Below, piece by piece: positions 1-9,538 of a stretch of DNA of 64,000 nucleotides. A program made the position numbers and the translations under genes. How positions within the stretch are numbered: the first letter of the stretch is position 1; each line of letters opens with the position of its first letter. The stretch is from Pseudoxanthomonas sp. GTDB lineage: Bacteria; Pseudomonadota; Gammaproteobacteria; Xanthomonadales; Xanthomonadaceae. The stretch lies in assembly GCF_024710765.1 (NCBI RefSeq), contig NZ_JANJUE010000207.1:1-64000 (forward strand), in the 5' to 3' direction. The notes beneath the pieces are model-generated. The model saw only the letters and a list, made by a program, of their open reading frames with translations. It was not told where the DNA came from and did not search any database.

Positions 1-342
1 CGCAACTATGTCGGCACCCATTTCGGCGGCAGCCTGTTCTCGATGACCGATCCGTTCTGGATGATCCTGGTGAAGGAATGCCTGGGCGGCGACTACTTCG
101 TCTGGGACAAGGCCGGCGAGATCGAATTCGTCAAACCCGGCAAGGGCACCGTGCACGCCGAGTTCCGCGTGGACGAGGCGATGCTCGATGACATCCGCGC
201 GGAAGCCGCCAACGGCGAGAAGCACCTGCGCTGGCTGCCGGTGGAGGTGATCGACGCGCAGGGCGAGGTGGTCGCGCGGATCCGCAAGCAGATCTATGTG
301 CGGTTGAAGCCAAGGGCGCGCAACGGCGACGCCGCGGAGTGA
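1..342 (+). CDS. DUF4442 domain protein (5' partial)
   Basis: The reading frame is open from the first base of the window, so the start lies outside; 113 residues are present. The sequence (NYVGTHFGGSLFSM, then DPFWMIL and the C-terminal RIRKQIYVRLK) matches the C-terminal part of the DUF4442 hot-dog-fold, thioesterase-like family. The family is related to acyl-CoA thioesterases, but its substrate is not established. It ends with TGA just before a converging gene. No catalytic claim can be made from the fragment. Confidence 0.75.
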   Translation, partial: RNYVGTHFGGSLFSMTDPFWMILVKECLGGDYFVWDKAGEIEFVKPGKGTVHAEFRVDEAMLDDIRAEAANGEKHLRWLPVEVIDAQGEVVARIRKQIYVRLKPRARNGDAAE

Positions 343-357
343 CACGCGGCGCTGTCG

Positions 358-1713
358 TCACTGCAATGCCTTATGCACGGGTAGCTCCCAATAAGGGCCA
401 TCCCGCTGATCGAACACCGGGATGCGCAGGCGACCGTCCACGACCTGGATGTCCCGTCCTTGCCGCAGCTCCACGGGACGCATCGCCACGCGCCGGGAAA
501 GCCCGAGGCCGTCCACAGGCTGCTCGCGCAGCCACAGCAGCGTCGCGATCAGGTTCAGGCGTGCGCGCTGGTCCTGCAAGCGATGCTGGTAGCCGCTCAT
601 GCCGGGGTACTCCATGTCGGCCACCATGCAGCCGAACGCGTTGGCAGCGCATTCCAGTCGCCACGCGGACGACGGCGGGCGTGGGGTGACTGGCTGATCG
701 GCCAGCACCTGACGTCGTACCGTTGCACCGCAATGCCATGCCCTGGCCTCGGCTACCATCGCCAACGTCGCTTCGGGCCGATAGCCCAGTGAAACCAGCC
801 AATCCGGCTTGCCCGGCTGTATCACCATCCCGTCGCCGGCAAGTTCGAACAGCGACCGCGTGAATTCGAACTCGCGCCGGGCGACCTTGCACAGCGAACT
901 CCCCGCCAACGGAGGCGGTTCGCGCAACGACGCGCACTCCGCCGGCAAGGCAACGTCGGCCGGAAGCGAAGCCAGCATCTGCCCCTGCAACGCCAGCCAG
1001 CCACGCAACGCCGCGTCACCCATCATCAGGTCGAGCAGCAGGTCCGGATGTCGCATCCAGCGCCGCCAGGCCACCGTCGCCCGGCAGGTCTCGGCCAGCG
1101 CGGGGACATGCTCGCCCCGTGCGTAGGCCCGGGCCGCGGCGGTGCGCATGAGGCGCGCGCCATCGCTCAGGCCCGCGATCGCGAAGGGCGTGTCATAGGA
1201 CAGCCGAAACGGTGTCCTCAGGTAGTCGTTGCGTTCGAGTGCATCGCGGGTGCGTTGTAGCAGGCCGGCGTGCGCGGCGAGGATCGCATCGACCCTTGCC
1301 GGCGCAGCGCGCACTTTGCCCAGGCAATCATCGTCGATGATGTTGCAGAGCAGGCGCCCGGGATCCTCGAGTTTCTCCTGCGGATAGCGACCTTCCGCCA
1401 GGGACACGAAGGCCGGTGCGTCTTCAATAATCCTGCCGTCAGCGGCGAAGCCGGGCGCGCCACGGCGGTTGAAGCGTTCGACATCCCCGGCGGCGATACG
1501 CGCCCGCTCGCCATCCGCCAGGTCATACCGCAGCAACCAGACGTCCGCGAATGCGTTTCTTCCCGCGGGCATCGGCACGGGTGCGGTCATGTCGGCCAGC
1601 GCCTGTTGCTGGGCGCGGGTGGGCCAATGCAACCGCGAGATCGCGAACAGCGTTCCCGCAAGCATCAGCAGTGCCAGCCCCCCGCCCCACACCACCCGCA
1701 ACATCCGTTTCAT
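358..1713 (-). CDS. Hypothetical membrane-anchored/exported protein
   Basis: A protein of 451 residues that I do not recognise as a characterised family. The N-terminus (MKRMLRVVWGGGLALLMLAGTLFAIS) is a basic start followed by one hydrophobic helix, so it is an inner-membrane anchor or signal peptide with the rest in the periplasm. The ATG at 1713 is preferred over an in-frame GTG at 1725, because GGGGAG lies about five bases upstream of the ATG. The body is rich in Trp, Arg and Ala with a few Cys residues and no repeats. It converges with the DUF4442 gene and is divergent from the DUF502 gene. Function unknown. Confidence 0.75.
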   Translation of the reverse strand: MKRMLRVVWGGGLALLMLAGTLFAISRLHWPTRAQQQALADMTAPVPMPAGRNAFADVWLLRYDLADGERARIAAGDVERFNRRGAPGFAADGRIIEDAPAFVSLAEGRYPQEKLEDPGRLLCNIIDDDCLGKVRAAPARVDAILAAHAGLLQRTRDALERNDYLRTPFRLSYDTPFAIAGLSDGARLMRTAAARAYARGEHVPALAETCRATVAWRRWMRHPDLLLDLMMGDAALRGWLALQGQMLASLPADVALPAECASLREPPPLAGSSLCKVARREFEFTRSLFELAGDGMVIQPGKPDWLVSLGYRPEATLAMVAEARAWHCGATVRRQVLADQPVTPRPPSSAWRLECAANAFGCMVADMEYPGMSGYQHRLQDQRARLNLIATLLWLREQPVDGLGLSRRVAMRPVELRQGRDIQVVDGRLRIPVFDQRDGPYWELPVHKALQ

Positions 1714-1791
1714 ATCGCTCCCCACAGCGTTCCCGCAACCAGCGTAGCAAAGCGCCGCATCCGGCCCGGACTAGGTCCTACAATAGCCGCC

Positions 1792-2460
1792 ATGCCCCCC
1801 GACCCCGCCTCCCGCCCTTCCCTGCAGCGCCTATTCCTGACCGGTCTGCTCACCCTGCTGCCGATCTGGCTGACCTGGGTGGTGGTCAAGTTCGTGTTCG
1901 TGCTGCTGTCCGATATCAGCAAACCCTTCGTCGGCCCGATCTCGCACCAGATCGCCGCCTCGTTCCCGCAGGCGCTCGGCTGGTTCAACGCACAGTGGGT
2001 GCAGAACACCATCGCCCTGGCCGCCACCCTGCTGGCGATCCTGGCGGTCGGCATCCTCGCCCGCCGCGTGATCGGCCAGCAGTTGCTGCGCTGGTTCGAA
2101 CTGCTGGTGCTGCGCATCCCGCTGGCCAGCACCATCTACACCAGCGCGCGCCAGCTGCTCGACATCCTGCAGACCAAGCCCGGCAGCACCCAGCGCGTGG
2201 TGCTGATCGACTTCCCGCATCGCGACATGAAGTCGGTGGGCCTGGTGACCCGGGTCATCCGCGAGGAAGGCACCGGCCGCGAACTGGCCGCGGTGTATGT
2301 GCCGACCACGCCCAACCCGACCTCCGGCTACCTGGAAATCGTGCCGGTGGAACTGCTGACCCCGACCGACTGGACGGTCGACCAGGCGATGAGCTTCATC
2401 ATTTCCGGCGGCGCGGTATCGCCGGAATCCATGCCCTTCACCCGCGCGGGAGAGCGCTGA
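1792..2460 (+). CDS. DUF502 family membrane protein
   Basis: A protein of 222 residues. Two hydrophobic segments (about residues 12-40 and 66-92) flank a short loop, followed by the characteristic DUF502 region RIPLASTIYTSARQLLDIL and the motif VYVPTTPNPTSGYLEIVP. DUF502 proteins are widespread two-helix inner-membrane proteins with a soluble C-terminal domain and no settled biochemical role. The ATG at 1792 begins exactly where similarity to the family begins; longer in-frame starts would read through the promoter of the divergent gene. It is followed after 3 bp by the queuosine-precursor transporter, so the two are probably co-transcribed. Confidence 0.88.
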   Translation: MPPDPASRPSLQRLFLTGLLTLLPIWLTWVVVKFVFVLLSDISKPFVGPISHQIAASFPQALGWFNAQWVQNTIALAATLLAILAVGILARRVIGQQLLRWFELLVLRIPLASTIYTSARQLLDILQTKPGSTQRVVLIDFPHRDMKSVGLVTRVIREEGTGRELAAVYVPTTPNPTSGYLEIVPVELLTPTDWTVDQAMSFIISGGAVSPESMPFTRAGER

Positions 2461-2463
2461 CCG

Positions 2464-3246
2464 ATGGCAGTGACGAATGGCCGTACCCTCGACGATCGCG
2501 CGGTACGGCTGTTCATCGCATTGGCGGCGTTCTTCTGCGTCAACGCGGTGCTGGCCGAATTCATCGGGGTCAAGATCTTCGCCCTGGAGGACACCCTCGG
2601 CATCGCCCCGCTGGAATGGAACCTGTTCGGCCAGAGCGGCTCGCTGAACTTCACGGTCGGCACGCTGCTGTGGCCGTTCGTGTTCATCCTCACCGATACC
2701 ATCAATGAGTTCTTCGGCCGTCGCGGCGTGCGCTTCATCTCGTGGATGGCGGTGGCGCTGATCGTCTATGGCTTCGTGTTCGCCTTCCTCGCCATCGCCA
2801 CCGCACCGGCCGGCTGGTGGGTGAAAGCCGCCGAGCACCAGGGCGTGCCGGACTACCAGGCCGCGTTCGCCGCGATCTTCGGCCAGGGCATGTGGTCGAT
2901 TGTGGGCTCGATCATCGCGTTCCTGATCGGGCAGTTGATCGACGTGGCGGTGTTCCACCGCATCCGCGTCGCCACCGGCGAGCGCATGGTCTGGCTGCGC
3001 GCGACCGGCTCGACCGCGATCTCGCAACTGGTCGACAGCTTCGTGGTCATCTGGATCGCCTTCGTGCTGGGGCCGCAGAAGTGGCCGACCTCGCTGTTCC
3101 TGGCGGTCAGCTCGGTCAACTACGTCTACAAGATGCTCGCGGCGATCGCGCTTATCCCGCTGCTGTACCTGATGCGGCACGTCATCCGCCGTTACCTGGG
3201 CGAGGACCGCGAGCGCCAGTTGCGGCAGGAAGCGGCGGCGGACTGA
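2464..3246 (+). CDS. yhhQ: Queuosine precursor transporter (YhhQ/DUF165)
   Basis: An inner-membrane protein of 260 residues with about six predicted helices. It belongs to the VUT/YhhQ (DUF165) family, which in E. coli imports the queuosine precursors preQ0/preQ1. The family signature is clear: LADEF-like FFCVNAVLAEFIGVKIF near the N-terminus, FILTDTINEFFGRRGVR, and GQLIDVAVFHRIR with the paired TSISQLVDS-type segment STAISQLVDSFVV. It lies 3 bp after DUF502. The later queuosine genes queA and tgt are present about 27 kb away in this window, so the organism makes queuosine-modified tRNA and can probably also salvage the base. Confidence 0.9.
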   Translation: MAVTNGRTLDDRAVRLFIALAAFFCVNAVLAEFIGVKIFALEDTLGIAPLEWNLFGQSGSLNFTVGTLLWPFVFILTDTINEFFGRRGVRFISWMAVALIVYGFVFAFLAIATAPAGWWVKAAEHQGVPDYQAAFAAIFGQGMWSIVGSIIAFLIGQLIDVAVFHRIRVATGERMVWLRATGSTAISQLVDSFVVIWIAFVLGPQKWPTSLFLAVSSVNYVYKMLAAIALIPLLYLMRHVIRRYLGEDRERQLRQEAAAD

Positions 3247-3383
3247 GCCTCCCAGGTAGAAGGCCACGGCGAAGCGGGCTTCGCTTCCCCCGCCCTTCCG
3301 CGGCGCCCTTGCCGCCGTGCCCGCTGCGCGTCCCGCCCGCAGCGGCTATGCTCCGCCTTCCATTCAATGCGGGGAGAGCCTGG

Positions 3384-4478
3384 ATGAACCTGTCGCGGAC
3401 CGTGCGCGTGCTGCCGTTGCTGCTGATGGCGGCGCTGTCCCTGCCGACGCCCGGCCATGCGCAGGCCGGCAAGCCCGTCGGCGCGGACGCAGGGCGCGAC
3501 GCCGCGATCGCCGCCCTGATGCAGCGCTACGACGGCCAGGTACCCGGCGCGTCCCTGCTGGTGCTGAAGGACGGCCAACCGGTGGTCGAGCGCGGCTTTG
3601 GCCTGGCCAACCTGGAAGACCGGATACCGGCATCGCCGGAAACGAACTACCGACTGGCCTCGGTGAGCAAGCAGTTCACCGCCGCCAGCATCCTGCTGCT
3701 GGCCGAGGACGGCAAGCTGCGGCTGGAGGATCCGATCAAGCGCTGGCTGCCCTCGCTGCCGGCCGCCGCCGACGCGATCACGATTCGCCATCTGCTCAGC
3801 CATACCTCGGGCCTGATCGATTACGAGGAGGTCATGCCCGCCGACCCGAAGGGGCAACTGCACGACATCGACGTCCTGCGCATCCTGGAAGGACAGGATC
3901 GCACCTACTTCGCCCCCGGCAGCTCGTACCGCTACAGCAACAGCGGCTACGCGCTGCTGGCGCTGATCGTCGGCAAGGCCTCGGGACAGGATTTCGCCGG
4001 CTTCCTGCGCCAGCACATCTTCCTGCCGCTGGGCATGGCCGACACGGTGGCGCTGGAGGAGGGCATCTCCACCGTGGTCAACCGCGCCTACGGCTACAGC
4101 GAAACCGATGGCCGCTGGCAACGCACCGACCAGAGCCCGACCAGCGCGGTGCTGGGCGATGGCGGCATCTATTCGTCGATCAAGGATCTGGCGCGCTGGG
4201 ACGCCGCACTCTATGACGAGCGCCTGCTCAAGCAGTCATCCCTGGATCTTGCGTTCAGCCATGCCACGCCCACCGACGAACCGGACGTGCCGTACTACGG
4301 CTTCGGCTGGCGCATCAACGGCGACGCGGTCTGGCATTCCGGCGAGAGCATCGGCTTTCGCAACGTGATCGTGCGCTATCCGAAGGAGAAGCTCACCGTC
4401 ATCCTGCTCAGCAACCGCAACGATCCGGAGCCCTATCGCACCGCCCTGCAGATCGCCGCCTTGTTCCGCGCGCGCTGA
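3384..4478 (+). CDS. Secreted serine hydrolase, beta-lactamase/class C family
   Basis: A protein of 364 residues with a Sec signal peptide (MNLSRTVRVLPLLLMAALSLP, cleavage near GHAQA). The beta-lactamase fold motifs are all present: S-V-S-K at residues 93-96 (nucleophile Ser93, Lys96), Y-S-N at 184-186, and HSGES near residue 312 in place of the KTG box. The family covers DD-peptidases, esterases and EstB-like enzymes, so the substrate is open; a true beta-lactamase is less likely. The ATG at 3384 follows GGGGAGAGCC. Longer in-frame starts run back into the yhhQ gene and would spoil the signal peptide. It converges with the next gene. Confidence 0.87.
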   Translation: MNLSRTVRVLPLLLMAALSLPTPGHAQAGKPVGADAGRDAAIAALMQRYDGQVPGASLLVLKDGQPVVERGFGLANLEDRIPASPETNYRLASVSKQFTAASILLLAEDGKLRLEDPIKRWLPSLPAAADAITIRHLLSHTSGLIDYEEVMPADPKGQLHDIDVLRILEGQDRTYFAPGSSYRYSNSGYALLALIVGKASGQDFAGFLRQHIFLPLGMADTVALEEGISTVVNRAYGYSETDGRWQRTDQSPTSAVLGDGGIYSSIKDLARWDAALYDERLLKQSSLDLAFSHATPTDEPDVPYYGFGWRINGDAVWHSGESIGFRNVIVRYPKEKLTVILLSNRNDPEPYRTALQIAALFRAR

Positions 4479-4482
4479 GCGA

Positions 4483-6078
4483 TCACTTCAGATCCGCCAG
4501 GACCACGCGCGCCGCGTTGTGGCCCGGTGCACCGGTCACGCCGCCGCCCGGATGGGTGCCGGCGCCGCACAGGTACAGGCCGGGAATGGCGCCGCGGTAA
4601 CCGGCCTGGCCCAGCATCGGGCGGGCGCTGAACAACTGGTTGAGCGAGAGCGCGCCGTGGAAGATGTCGCCGCCGATCAGGCCGAAGGTGCGTTCCAGAT
4701 CCAGCGGGCTCAGGACTTGCCGGCCCAGTACCGAAGCGGCGAAACCGGGCGCGAAGCGGTCCACGGTGGCGATCATGAGATCGGCAACCTCGTCGCGGTG
4801 ATCGTCCCAGCCGCGTCCGCCCGGCAGTACCGGCGCGACATGCTGGCAGAACAGGCTGGCGACGTGTTGCCCCGGCGGCGCGAGTGAATCGTCCAGGGTG
4901 GAGGGAATCAGCATTTCCACGATCGGTTCGTTCGACCAGCCCTGCGCCTGCGCATCGCGGTAGGCGCGGTCCATGTAGTCCAGGCTCGGCGCGAGGATGA
5001 TGCCGGCGGTCAGGTGATCGCCCTCGCCCGGCAGCGCGGTGAAATCCGGCAGCCGCGACAGCGCGACGTTCATGCGGAAGGTGCCGGAACCACAGCGCCA
5101 ATGCGCCATGCGCTCGCGGGTCGGCGCGGGCACGTCGTCCGTGCGCATCAATTGTTCGTACAGCAGCTTGGGATTGACGTTGGCGACCACCGCGCGCGCG
5201 CGCAGGGTTTCGCCCCCGGTGGTCACCACGCCGACCGCACGGCCCTGCTCGACCAGCACTTCGCGCACGCCGGCCCCGGTGCGCAGTTCCGCGCCGGCCG
5301 CGCGCGCGGCGCCGGCCATTGCCTGGGTGATCGCACCCATGCCGCCAATCGCATGGCCCCAGGCGCCCTTGACGCCGTTCACCTCGCCGAACACGTGGTG
5401 CAGCAGCACGTAGGCCGAGCCGGGCGTGTACGGACTGGCGTAGTTGCCGACCACGCCGTCGAAGCCGAACAGCGCCTTCACCGGCTCGCTTTCGAACCAG
5501 CGATCCAGATACTCGCCGGCCGAGATGGTGAACAGGTCCAGCAGTTCCTGGCGCAGGGTCTCGTCCAGTGCATGCAGCTTGCGTCCCAGCCGCGCCGTGC
5601 GCAGCAGCTCCGGCAACGCCTTCCACCAGCCGCCGTCGGTCAGGTTGGGCGGCGGTTCCAGCGCCAGTGCGCGCAGCACGTCGGCGATGGCGTCCAGCCG
5701 GGCCTCGTAGGCCGGCAGGCGCTCGGCGTCGCGGGCGGAGAACCTGGCGAATTCGGCGCGGGTCTGGCCGCCACCGGTCAGCAGGTAGCCGCCCTCGGGC
5801 AGCGGCAGGAAGTTGTTGCGCCGGCGCTCGACCACGCGCAGCCCATGGCCGGCGAGATCCAGATCGGCGATGACCCGCGGCTGCAGCAGCGAGACGGTGT
5901 AGGAAGCGACCGAGTTGCGGAAGCCGGGATGGAACTCCTCGGTGACCGCCGCCCCGCCCAGCACCCCGCGCCGTTCCAGCACGGTCACCTTCAGGCCGGC
6001 CCGCGCCAGGTAGGCGGCGCAGGTCAAACCGTTGTGGCCCCCGCCAATCAGCAGGACGTCCCGGACGGCCTGGCTCAC
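4483..6078 (-). CDS. FAD-dependent oxidoreductase, PYROXD2/phytoene-desaturase-like
   Basis: A protein of 531 residues with an N-terminal Rossmann dinucleotide-binding motif (LLIGGGHNGLTCAAYLARAG, GxGxxG type) followed by LERRGVLGGAAVTEE, as in the CrtI/PYROXD2 amine-oxidase superfamily. The C-terminus has the matching FAD-closing segment GLYLCGAGTHPGGGVTGAPGHN. There is no carotenoid cluster nearby, so a role in carotenoid synthesis is not supported. PYROXD2-like proteins are common in bacteria with unknown substrates. It converges on the serine hydrolase with 4 bp between the stops. Confidence 0.87.
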   Translation of the reverse strand: MSQAVRDVLLIGGGHNGLTCAAYLARAGLKVTVLERRGVLGGAAVTEEFHPGFRNSVASYTVSLLQPRVIADLDLAGHGLRVVERRRNNFLPLPEGGYLLTGGGQTRAEFARFSARDAERLPAYEARLDAIADVLRALALEPPPNLTDGGWWKALPELLRTARLGRKLHALDETLRQELLDLFTISAGEYLDRWFESEPVKALFGFDGVVGNYASPYTPGSAYVLLHHVFGEVNGVKGAWGHAIGGMGAITQAMAGAARAAGAELRTGAGVREVLVEQGRAVGVVTTGGETLRARAVVANVNPKLLYEQLMRTDDVPAPTRERMAHWRCGSGTFRMNVALSRLPDFTALPGEGDHLTAGIILAPSLDYMDRAYRDAQAQGWSNEPIVEMLIPSTLDDSLAPPGQHVASLFCQHVAPVLPGGRGWDDHRDEVADLMIATVDRFAPGFAASVLGRQVLSPLDLERTFGLIGGDIFHGALSLNQLFSARPMLGQAGYRGAIPGLYLCGAGTHPGGGVTGAPGHNAARVVLADLK

Positions 6079-6195
6079 GGACGCTCTCCGGCCAGCCTGC
6101 CCAAACGGAAGCCGGGACCGGTACCGGCCACTGCCTGGCGGCAGGCTCGCCTATAATTGTGATTCAGCACGCAAACGGGATGGCAGGGGACAGGC

Positions 6196-7851
6196 TTGGC
6201 GATCATGACGTTCGTCCGGGGGATGGGAATCCGCGCGGGGCTGTTGCTGGCCCTGGCGTCGGCCTGCGTCCCCGCCTTCGCCGAGGACTGGGTCTATCGG
6301 GTCCGGCCCGGCGACACCCTGTGGGATCTCGGCGGCGTCTATCTCAAACCCGGAGTCGACTGGCATCGGCTTCAGCAGCATAACCGCATCGTCGACCCCT
6401 ACCGGCTCGCGCCGGGTAGCCGTTTGCGCATTCCCTTGACCTGGTTGCGCCAACAGCCGGCGCAGGCACGCGTGATCGCCCTGGTCGGCCAGGCGACCGC
6501 AATCACCTCCGCCGGCGCGGAGCGCCCGGTCAGCGAAGGCATGGAACTGGGCACCGGCAGCCGCCTGCTGACCGCGCTGGGCGCCTCCCTGAGCCTGCAG
6601 TTCGCCGACGGCTCCCGCCTGCGCCTGCGCGAAAGCAGCGAGCTGGTGCTGGATCGACTGACCCGCTACGGCCGCACCGGCATGGTCGACACCCGCGTGC
6701 GCCTGCAGCGTGGCCGCATCAACAACGAGGTGCGTCGCCTGCGCGGCGCCGGCGACCAGTTCATCGTCGACACGCCCACCGCTTCCTCGGCCGTGCGCGG
6801 CACACGCTTCCGTATCCACACTGGCGAACAGGGCATGCAGGCCGAGGTGCTGGACGGACGCGTCGCGGTCACCGCCGGCCAGCAGGCGACGCTGCTCAAG
6901 CCGGGATTCGGCACCCGCGCGCAGGCCGGCGGCGGCGATCGACTTGAACCGATCGCGCTGCTGCCGGCGCCGGATCTGTCGGCGATTGCCGCCGAACAGG
7001 ACAGCGTCCGCCCGCAGTTCGCCTGGCCTGCCGTTGCCGGCGCCAACGGCTACCGGGTCCTGATCAGCCGCCATCCTGATTTCGCCGCGCTCATCGCGGA
7101 TCTCGTCGCACCCGACGCTTCGGCCACCGCGCCGGCGCTGGAGCCCGGGCAATACCACCTGCGGATCAGCGCGATCGATGCCCAGGGCCTGGAGGGACGC
7201 GACGCCGACGCCGCGTTCCGGATCGAGGGACGCCCGGTGCCGCCCTACGCGGTCGCTCCCTCGGCGGGCAGCCTGGTCCGCCAGGACCGCCCGGCGCTGC
7301 GCTGGACACAGGCCCCGGAAGCCCATCGCTACCGCTATGAAGTGGCGGACAACCCGGGGTTCCGCGATCCGATCGCGCAGGGCGACGATCTACGCGGAGA
7401 AGCGATCACCGTCGCAAAGCCGCTCGCTCCCGGCGCGTACTATTGGCGCGTGGGCAGCATCGATGCCCAGGGGAAGAAGGGGCCGTTTGGAGACGCCATC
7501 GAATTCACGGTCAGGCCGCTGGATCCGATCGACGACATCGATCTGGGCAAGGATGGCGCACGCGCCGACGGCATCACCTTCCACTGGCGCGCCGGACAGC
7601 CCGGCCAGCGCTACCGCTTCCAGATGTCGCGCTCGCCCTCGTTCGAGCGGCTCGGCGTGGACGAGGTGGTCGAACAACCCGAAATCACCCTGCCCAAGCT
7701 CGCGGGCGGCACCTGGTACCTGCGCGCGCAGGCCATCGATACCGATGGCGAGGTCGGCGAATTCGCCCCCGCCCAGAAGATCAAGCTGCCCTGCCGCCTG
7801 TGCCGCGTGGGTGCCGGCGCGGGCGCGCTGCTGATCCTGCTGAGCCTATGA
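6196..7851 (+). CDS. LysM + FecR-domain exported protein with beta-sandwich repeats
   Basis: A protein of 551 residues. After a signal peptide come a LysM peptidoglycan-binding domain (YRVRPGDTLWDLGGVYL), a FecR-like domain (about residues 90-235, with FIVDTPTASSAVRGTRFRI) and two or three Fn3-like repeats of about 90 residues (YRVLISRHPDF, YRYEVADNPGF, YRFQMSRSPSF). The C-terminus is unusual: CRLCRVG, then a short hydrophobic tail GALLILLSL. The likely job is a cell-wall-attached periplasmic sensor or scaffold. TTG at 6196 has AGGGGA six bases upstream; ATG at 6205 has a poorer site, so the start is uncertain. It overlaps the cyclase by ATGA, implying translational coupling. Confidence 0.85.
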   Translation: MAIMTFVRGMGIRAGLLLALASACVPAFAEDWVYRVRPGDTLWDLGGVYLKPGVDWHRLQQHNRIVDPYRLAPGSRLRIPLTWLRQQPAQARVIALVGQATAITSAGAERPVSEGMELGTGSRLLTALGASLSLQFADGSRLRLRESSELVLDRLTRYGRTGMVDTRVRLQRGRINNEVRRLRGAGDQFIVDTPTASSAVRGTRFRIHTGEQGMQAEVLDGRVAVTAGQQATLLKPGFGTRAQAGGGDRLEPIALLPAPDLSAIAAEQDSVRPQFAWPAVAGANGYRVLISRHPDFAALIADLVAPDASATAPALEPGQYHLRISAIDAQGLEGRDADAAFRIEGRPVPPYAVAPSAGSLVRQDRPALRWTQAPEAHRYRYEVADNPGFRDPIAQGDDLRGEAITVAKPLAPGAYYWRVGSIDAQGKKGPFGDAIEFTVRPLDPIDDIDLGKDGARADGITFHWRAGQPGQRYRFQMSRSPSFERLGVDEVVEQPEITLPKLAGGTWYLRAQAIDTDGEVGEFAPAQKIKLPCRLCRVGAGAGALLILLSL

Positions 7852-9518
7852 TCACCTCGCCCTCCACGCCCAAGCCGAGGAGCCGCCTGCTGATCGCGCT
7901 GGGCGCGTCGGCGATCGTCGCCTGCCTGATCCTGACCGGACTGGCCGCGCGCATGGACCAATGGCTCTACGACCGGCTCAGTCCCCTGGTGGCGGAGGAA
8001 GCGGACAACCGCATCGCCATCGTCGCCATCGACGAGAAGAGCCTGAGCGAGCTCGGACGCTGGCCGTGGTCGCGGCGCCAGCACGCCCGGCTGGTCGACG
8101 AGCTCGGCCGGATCGGCGTGCGCGGCATCGGCCTGGACCTGTTGCTGTCCGAACCGGCGCTGTTCGATCCGGAAGGCGACGCGCTGCTGGCACGGGCGAT
8201 GAGTCGCCACGGCAAGGTGGTGCTGCCGGTGCTGGCCGAGTCCACCCAGGTCAACGGGCCGCTGGTGGAGCTGCTGCCGATTCCGGAATTCTCCGCCTCG
8301 GTGGCTTCGCTGGGCCATGTCGACCTGGCCGCGGACGAGGATGGCGTGGTGCGCAGCGCCTATCTGCGTGCCGGCCAGGGTTCGCCGCGCTGGCCGGCGC
8401 TGGCCCTGGCCCTGAGCCAACTGGACCAGTCGCTGCCGCAGAACGACGATCTTCCCGGCGAGCGCCTGTCGGATCCGGAGCAGGCATCGCCGCAGCGCTG
8501 GGTGCGCGACCACCGCGTGCTGATTCCCTACGCGCGTCCGCCCAACGGATTCCCGCAGGTTTCCTACACCGACGTCATCCACCAGCGGGTACCGGCCTCG
8601 TTGCTGCGCGGGCGCTGGATCCTGGTCGGCACCACCGCGATGGGCATGGGCGATACGGTCAAGGCGCCGGGCCAGGACGGCGGTCGCGGGCTGACCGGCG
8701 TGGAGTACGAAGCCAACGTGCTCAACATGCTGATCCAGGGCAACGCGATCACCCCGATGTCGCTGGGCGGGCAATTGCTGCTGTCGATCCTGCTGGTGTC
8801 GCTGCCGATGCTGGTCTGCGGGTTCCCGGTGTTCCGCCAGATCTGGCGCCCGGCGCTGGCGACGATCGCGCTCACCCTGCTGCTGTCATTGCTGCTGCTG
8901 CAGTTCGCGCGACTGTGGTTCCCCGCCTCGGCCACCCTGCTGGTGCTGGCGATCGGCGCCTCGGTCTGGGTGTACCGCCTGATCCGTCGTACCCAGCGCG
9001 CCGCGCAGACCGATCCGCTGACCGGCCTGGCCAACCGCAACAAGTTCAACCACGCCCTGGAACAGGAACTGCGCGCGATCCAGCGCACCCACCTGCCGAT
9101 GTCGCTGCTGCTGCTGGACATCGATCACTTCAAGCAGCTCAACGACAGCCAGGGCCACGCCAGTGGCGACGCCGTGCTGCGGCTGCTGGCGCGGGTGCTG
9201 CGCGGGCGCGCGCGCCGTCCGCGCGACGTGATCGCACGCCTGGGCGGCGACGAATTCGCGGTGCTGCTGCCGGAAACCTCCGCGCAGGCGGCGGCGACCA
9301 TCGCCACCACCATCCATGTCGACCTGGCCAACCTGGCCGCCCGCACCGAACGCGCGCTGGATGCGCCGCCGTTCACCGCCAGCATCGGCATCCACACCAC
9401 CCAGGCCGGCGACAACCTGGATGCGGCCGAAGTGTTCGAACGCGCCGACGCCGCGCTGTACCAGGCCAAGCAGGCCGGCCGCAACCGCAGCGTCAGCCAC
9501 GCCATCGCGACGCCCTGA
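7848..9518 (+). CDS. CHASE2-domain diguanylate cyclase
   Basis: A protein of 556 residues. One N-terminal helix is followed by a periplasmic CHASE2 domain (about residues 35-320; IAIVAIDEKSLSELGRWPW and ILVGTTAMGMGDTV are typical), then three closely spaced helices and a cytoplasmic GGDEF domain. The active-site motif is LGGDEFAVLLPE, and RPRD lies five residues before it, so the c-di-GMP inhibitory I-site is intact. It should convert two GTP to c-di-GMP in response to a periplasmic cue. The start ATG overlaps the stop of the LysM-FecR gene, which suggests that protein supplies or modulates the signal. CHASE2-FecR gene neighbourhoods are known; the ligand is not. Confidence 0.92.
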   Translation: MITSPSTPKPRSRLLIALGASAIVACLILTGLAARMDQWLYDRLSPLVAEEADNRIAIVAIDEKSLSELGRWPWSRRQHARLVDELGRIGVRGIGLDLLLSEPALFDPEGDALLARAMSRHGKVVLPVLAESTQVNGPLVELLPIPEFSASVASLGHVDLAADEDGVVRSAYLRAGQGSPRWPALALALSQLDQSLPQNDDLPGERLSDPEQASPQRWVRDHRVLIPYARPPNGFPQVSYTDVIHQRVPASLLRGRWILVGTTAMGMGDTVKAPGQDGGRGLTGVEYEANVLNMLIQGNAITPMSLGGQLLLSILLVSLPMLVCGFPVFRQIWRPALATIALTLLLSLLLLQFARLWFPASATLLVLAIGASVWVYRLIRRTQRAAQTDPLTGLANRNKFNHALEQELRAIQRTHLPMSLLLLDIDHFKQLNDSQGHASGDAVLRLLARVLRGRARRPRDVIARLGGDEFAVLLPETSAQAAATIATTIHVDLANLAARTERALDAPPFTASIGIHTTQAGDNLDAAEVFERADAALYQAKQAGRNRSVSHAIATP

Positions 9519-9538
9519 TCCCGGCCTCGCGGCGGGTC

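Noticed and set aside
1270..1791. Long N-terminal extension of the DUF502 frame
   Set aside because: It runs antisense to the gene at 358-1713, and the family starts at the ATG at 1792.
4483..6078. Carotenoid (phytoene) desaturase
   Set aside because: The sequence is closer to PYROXD2-type oxidoreductases and no crtB/crtE genes lie nearby.
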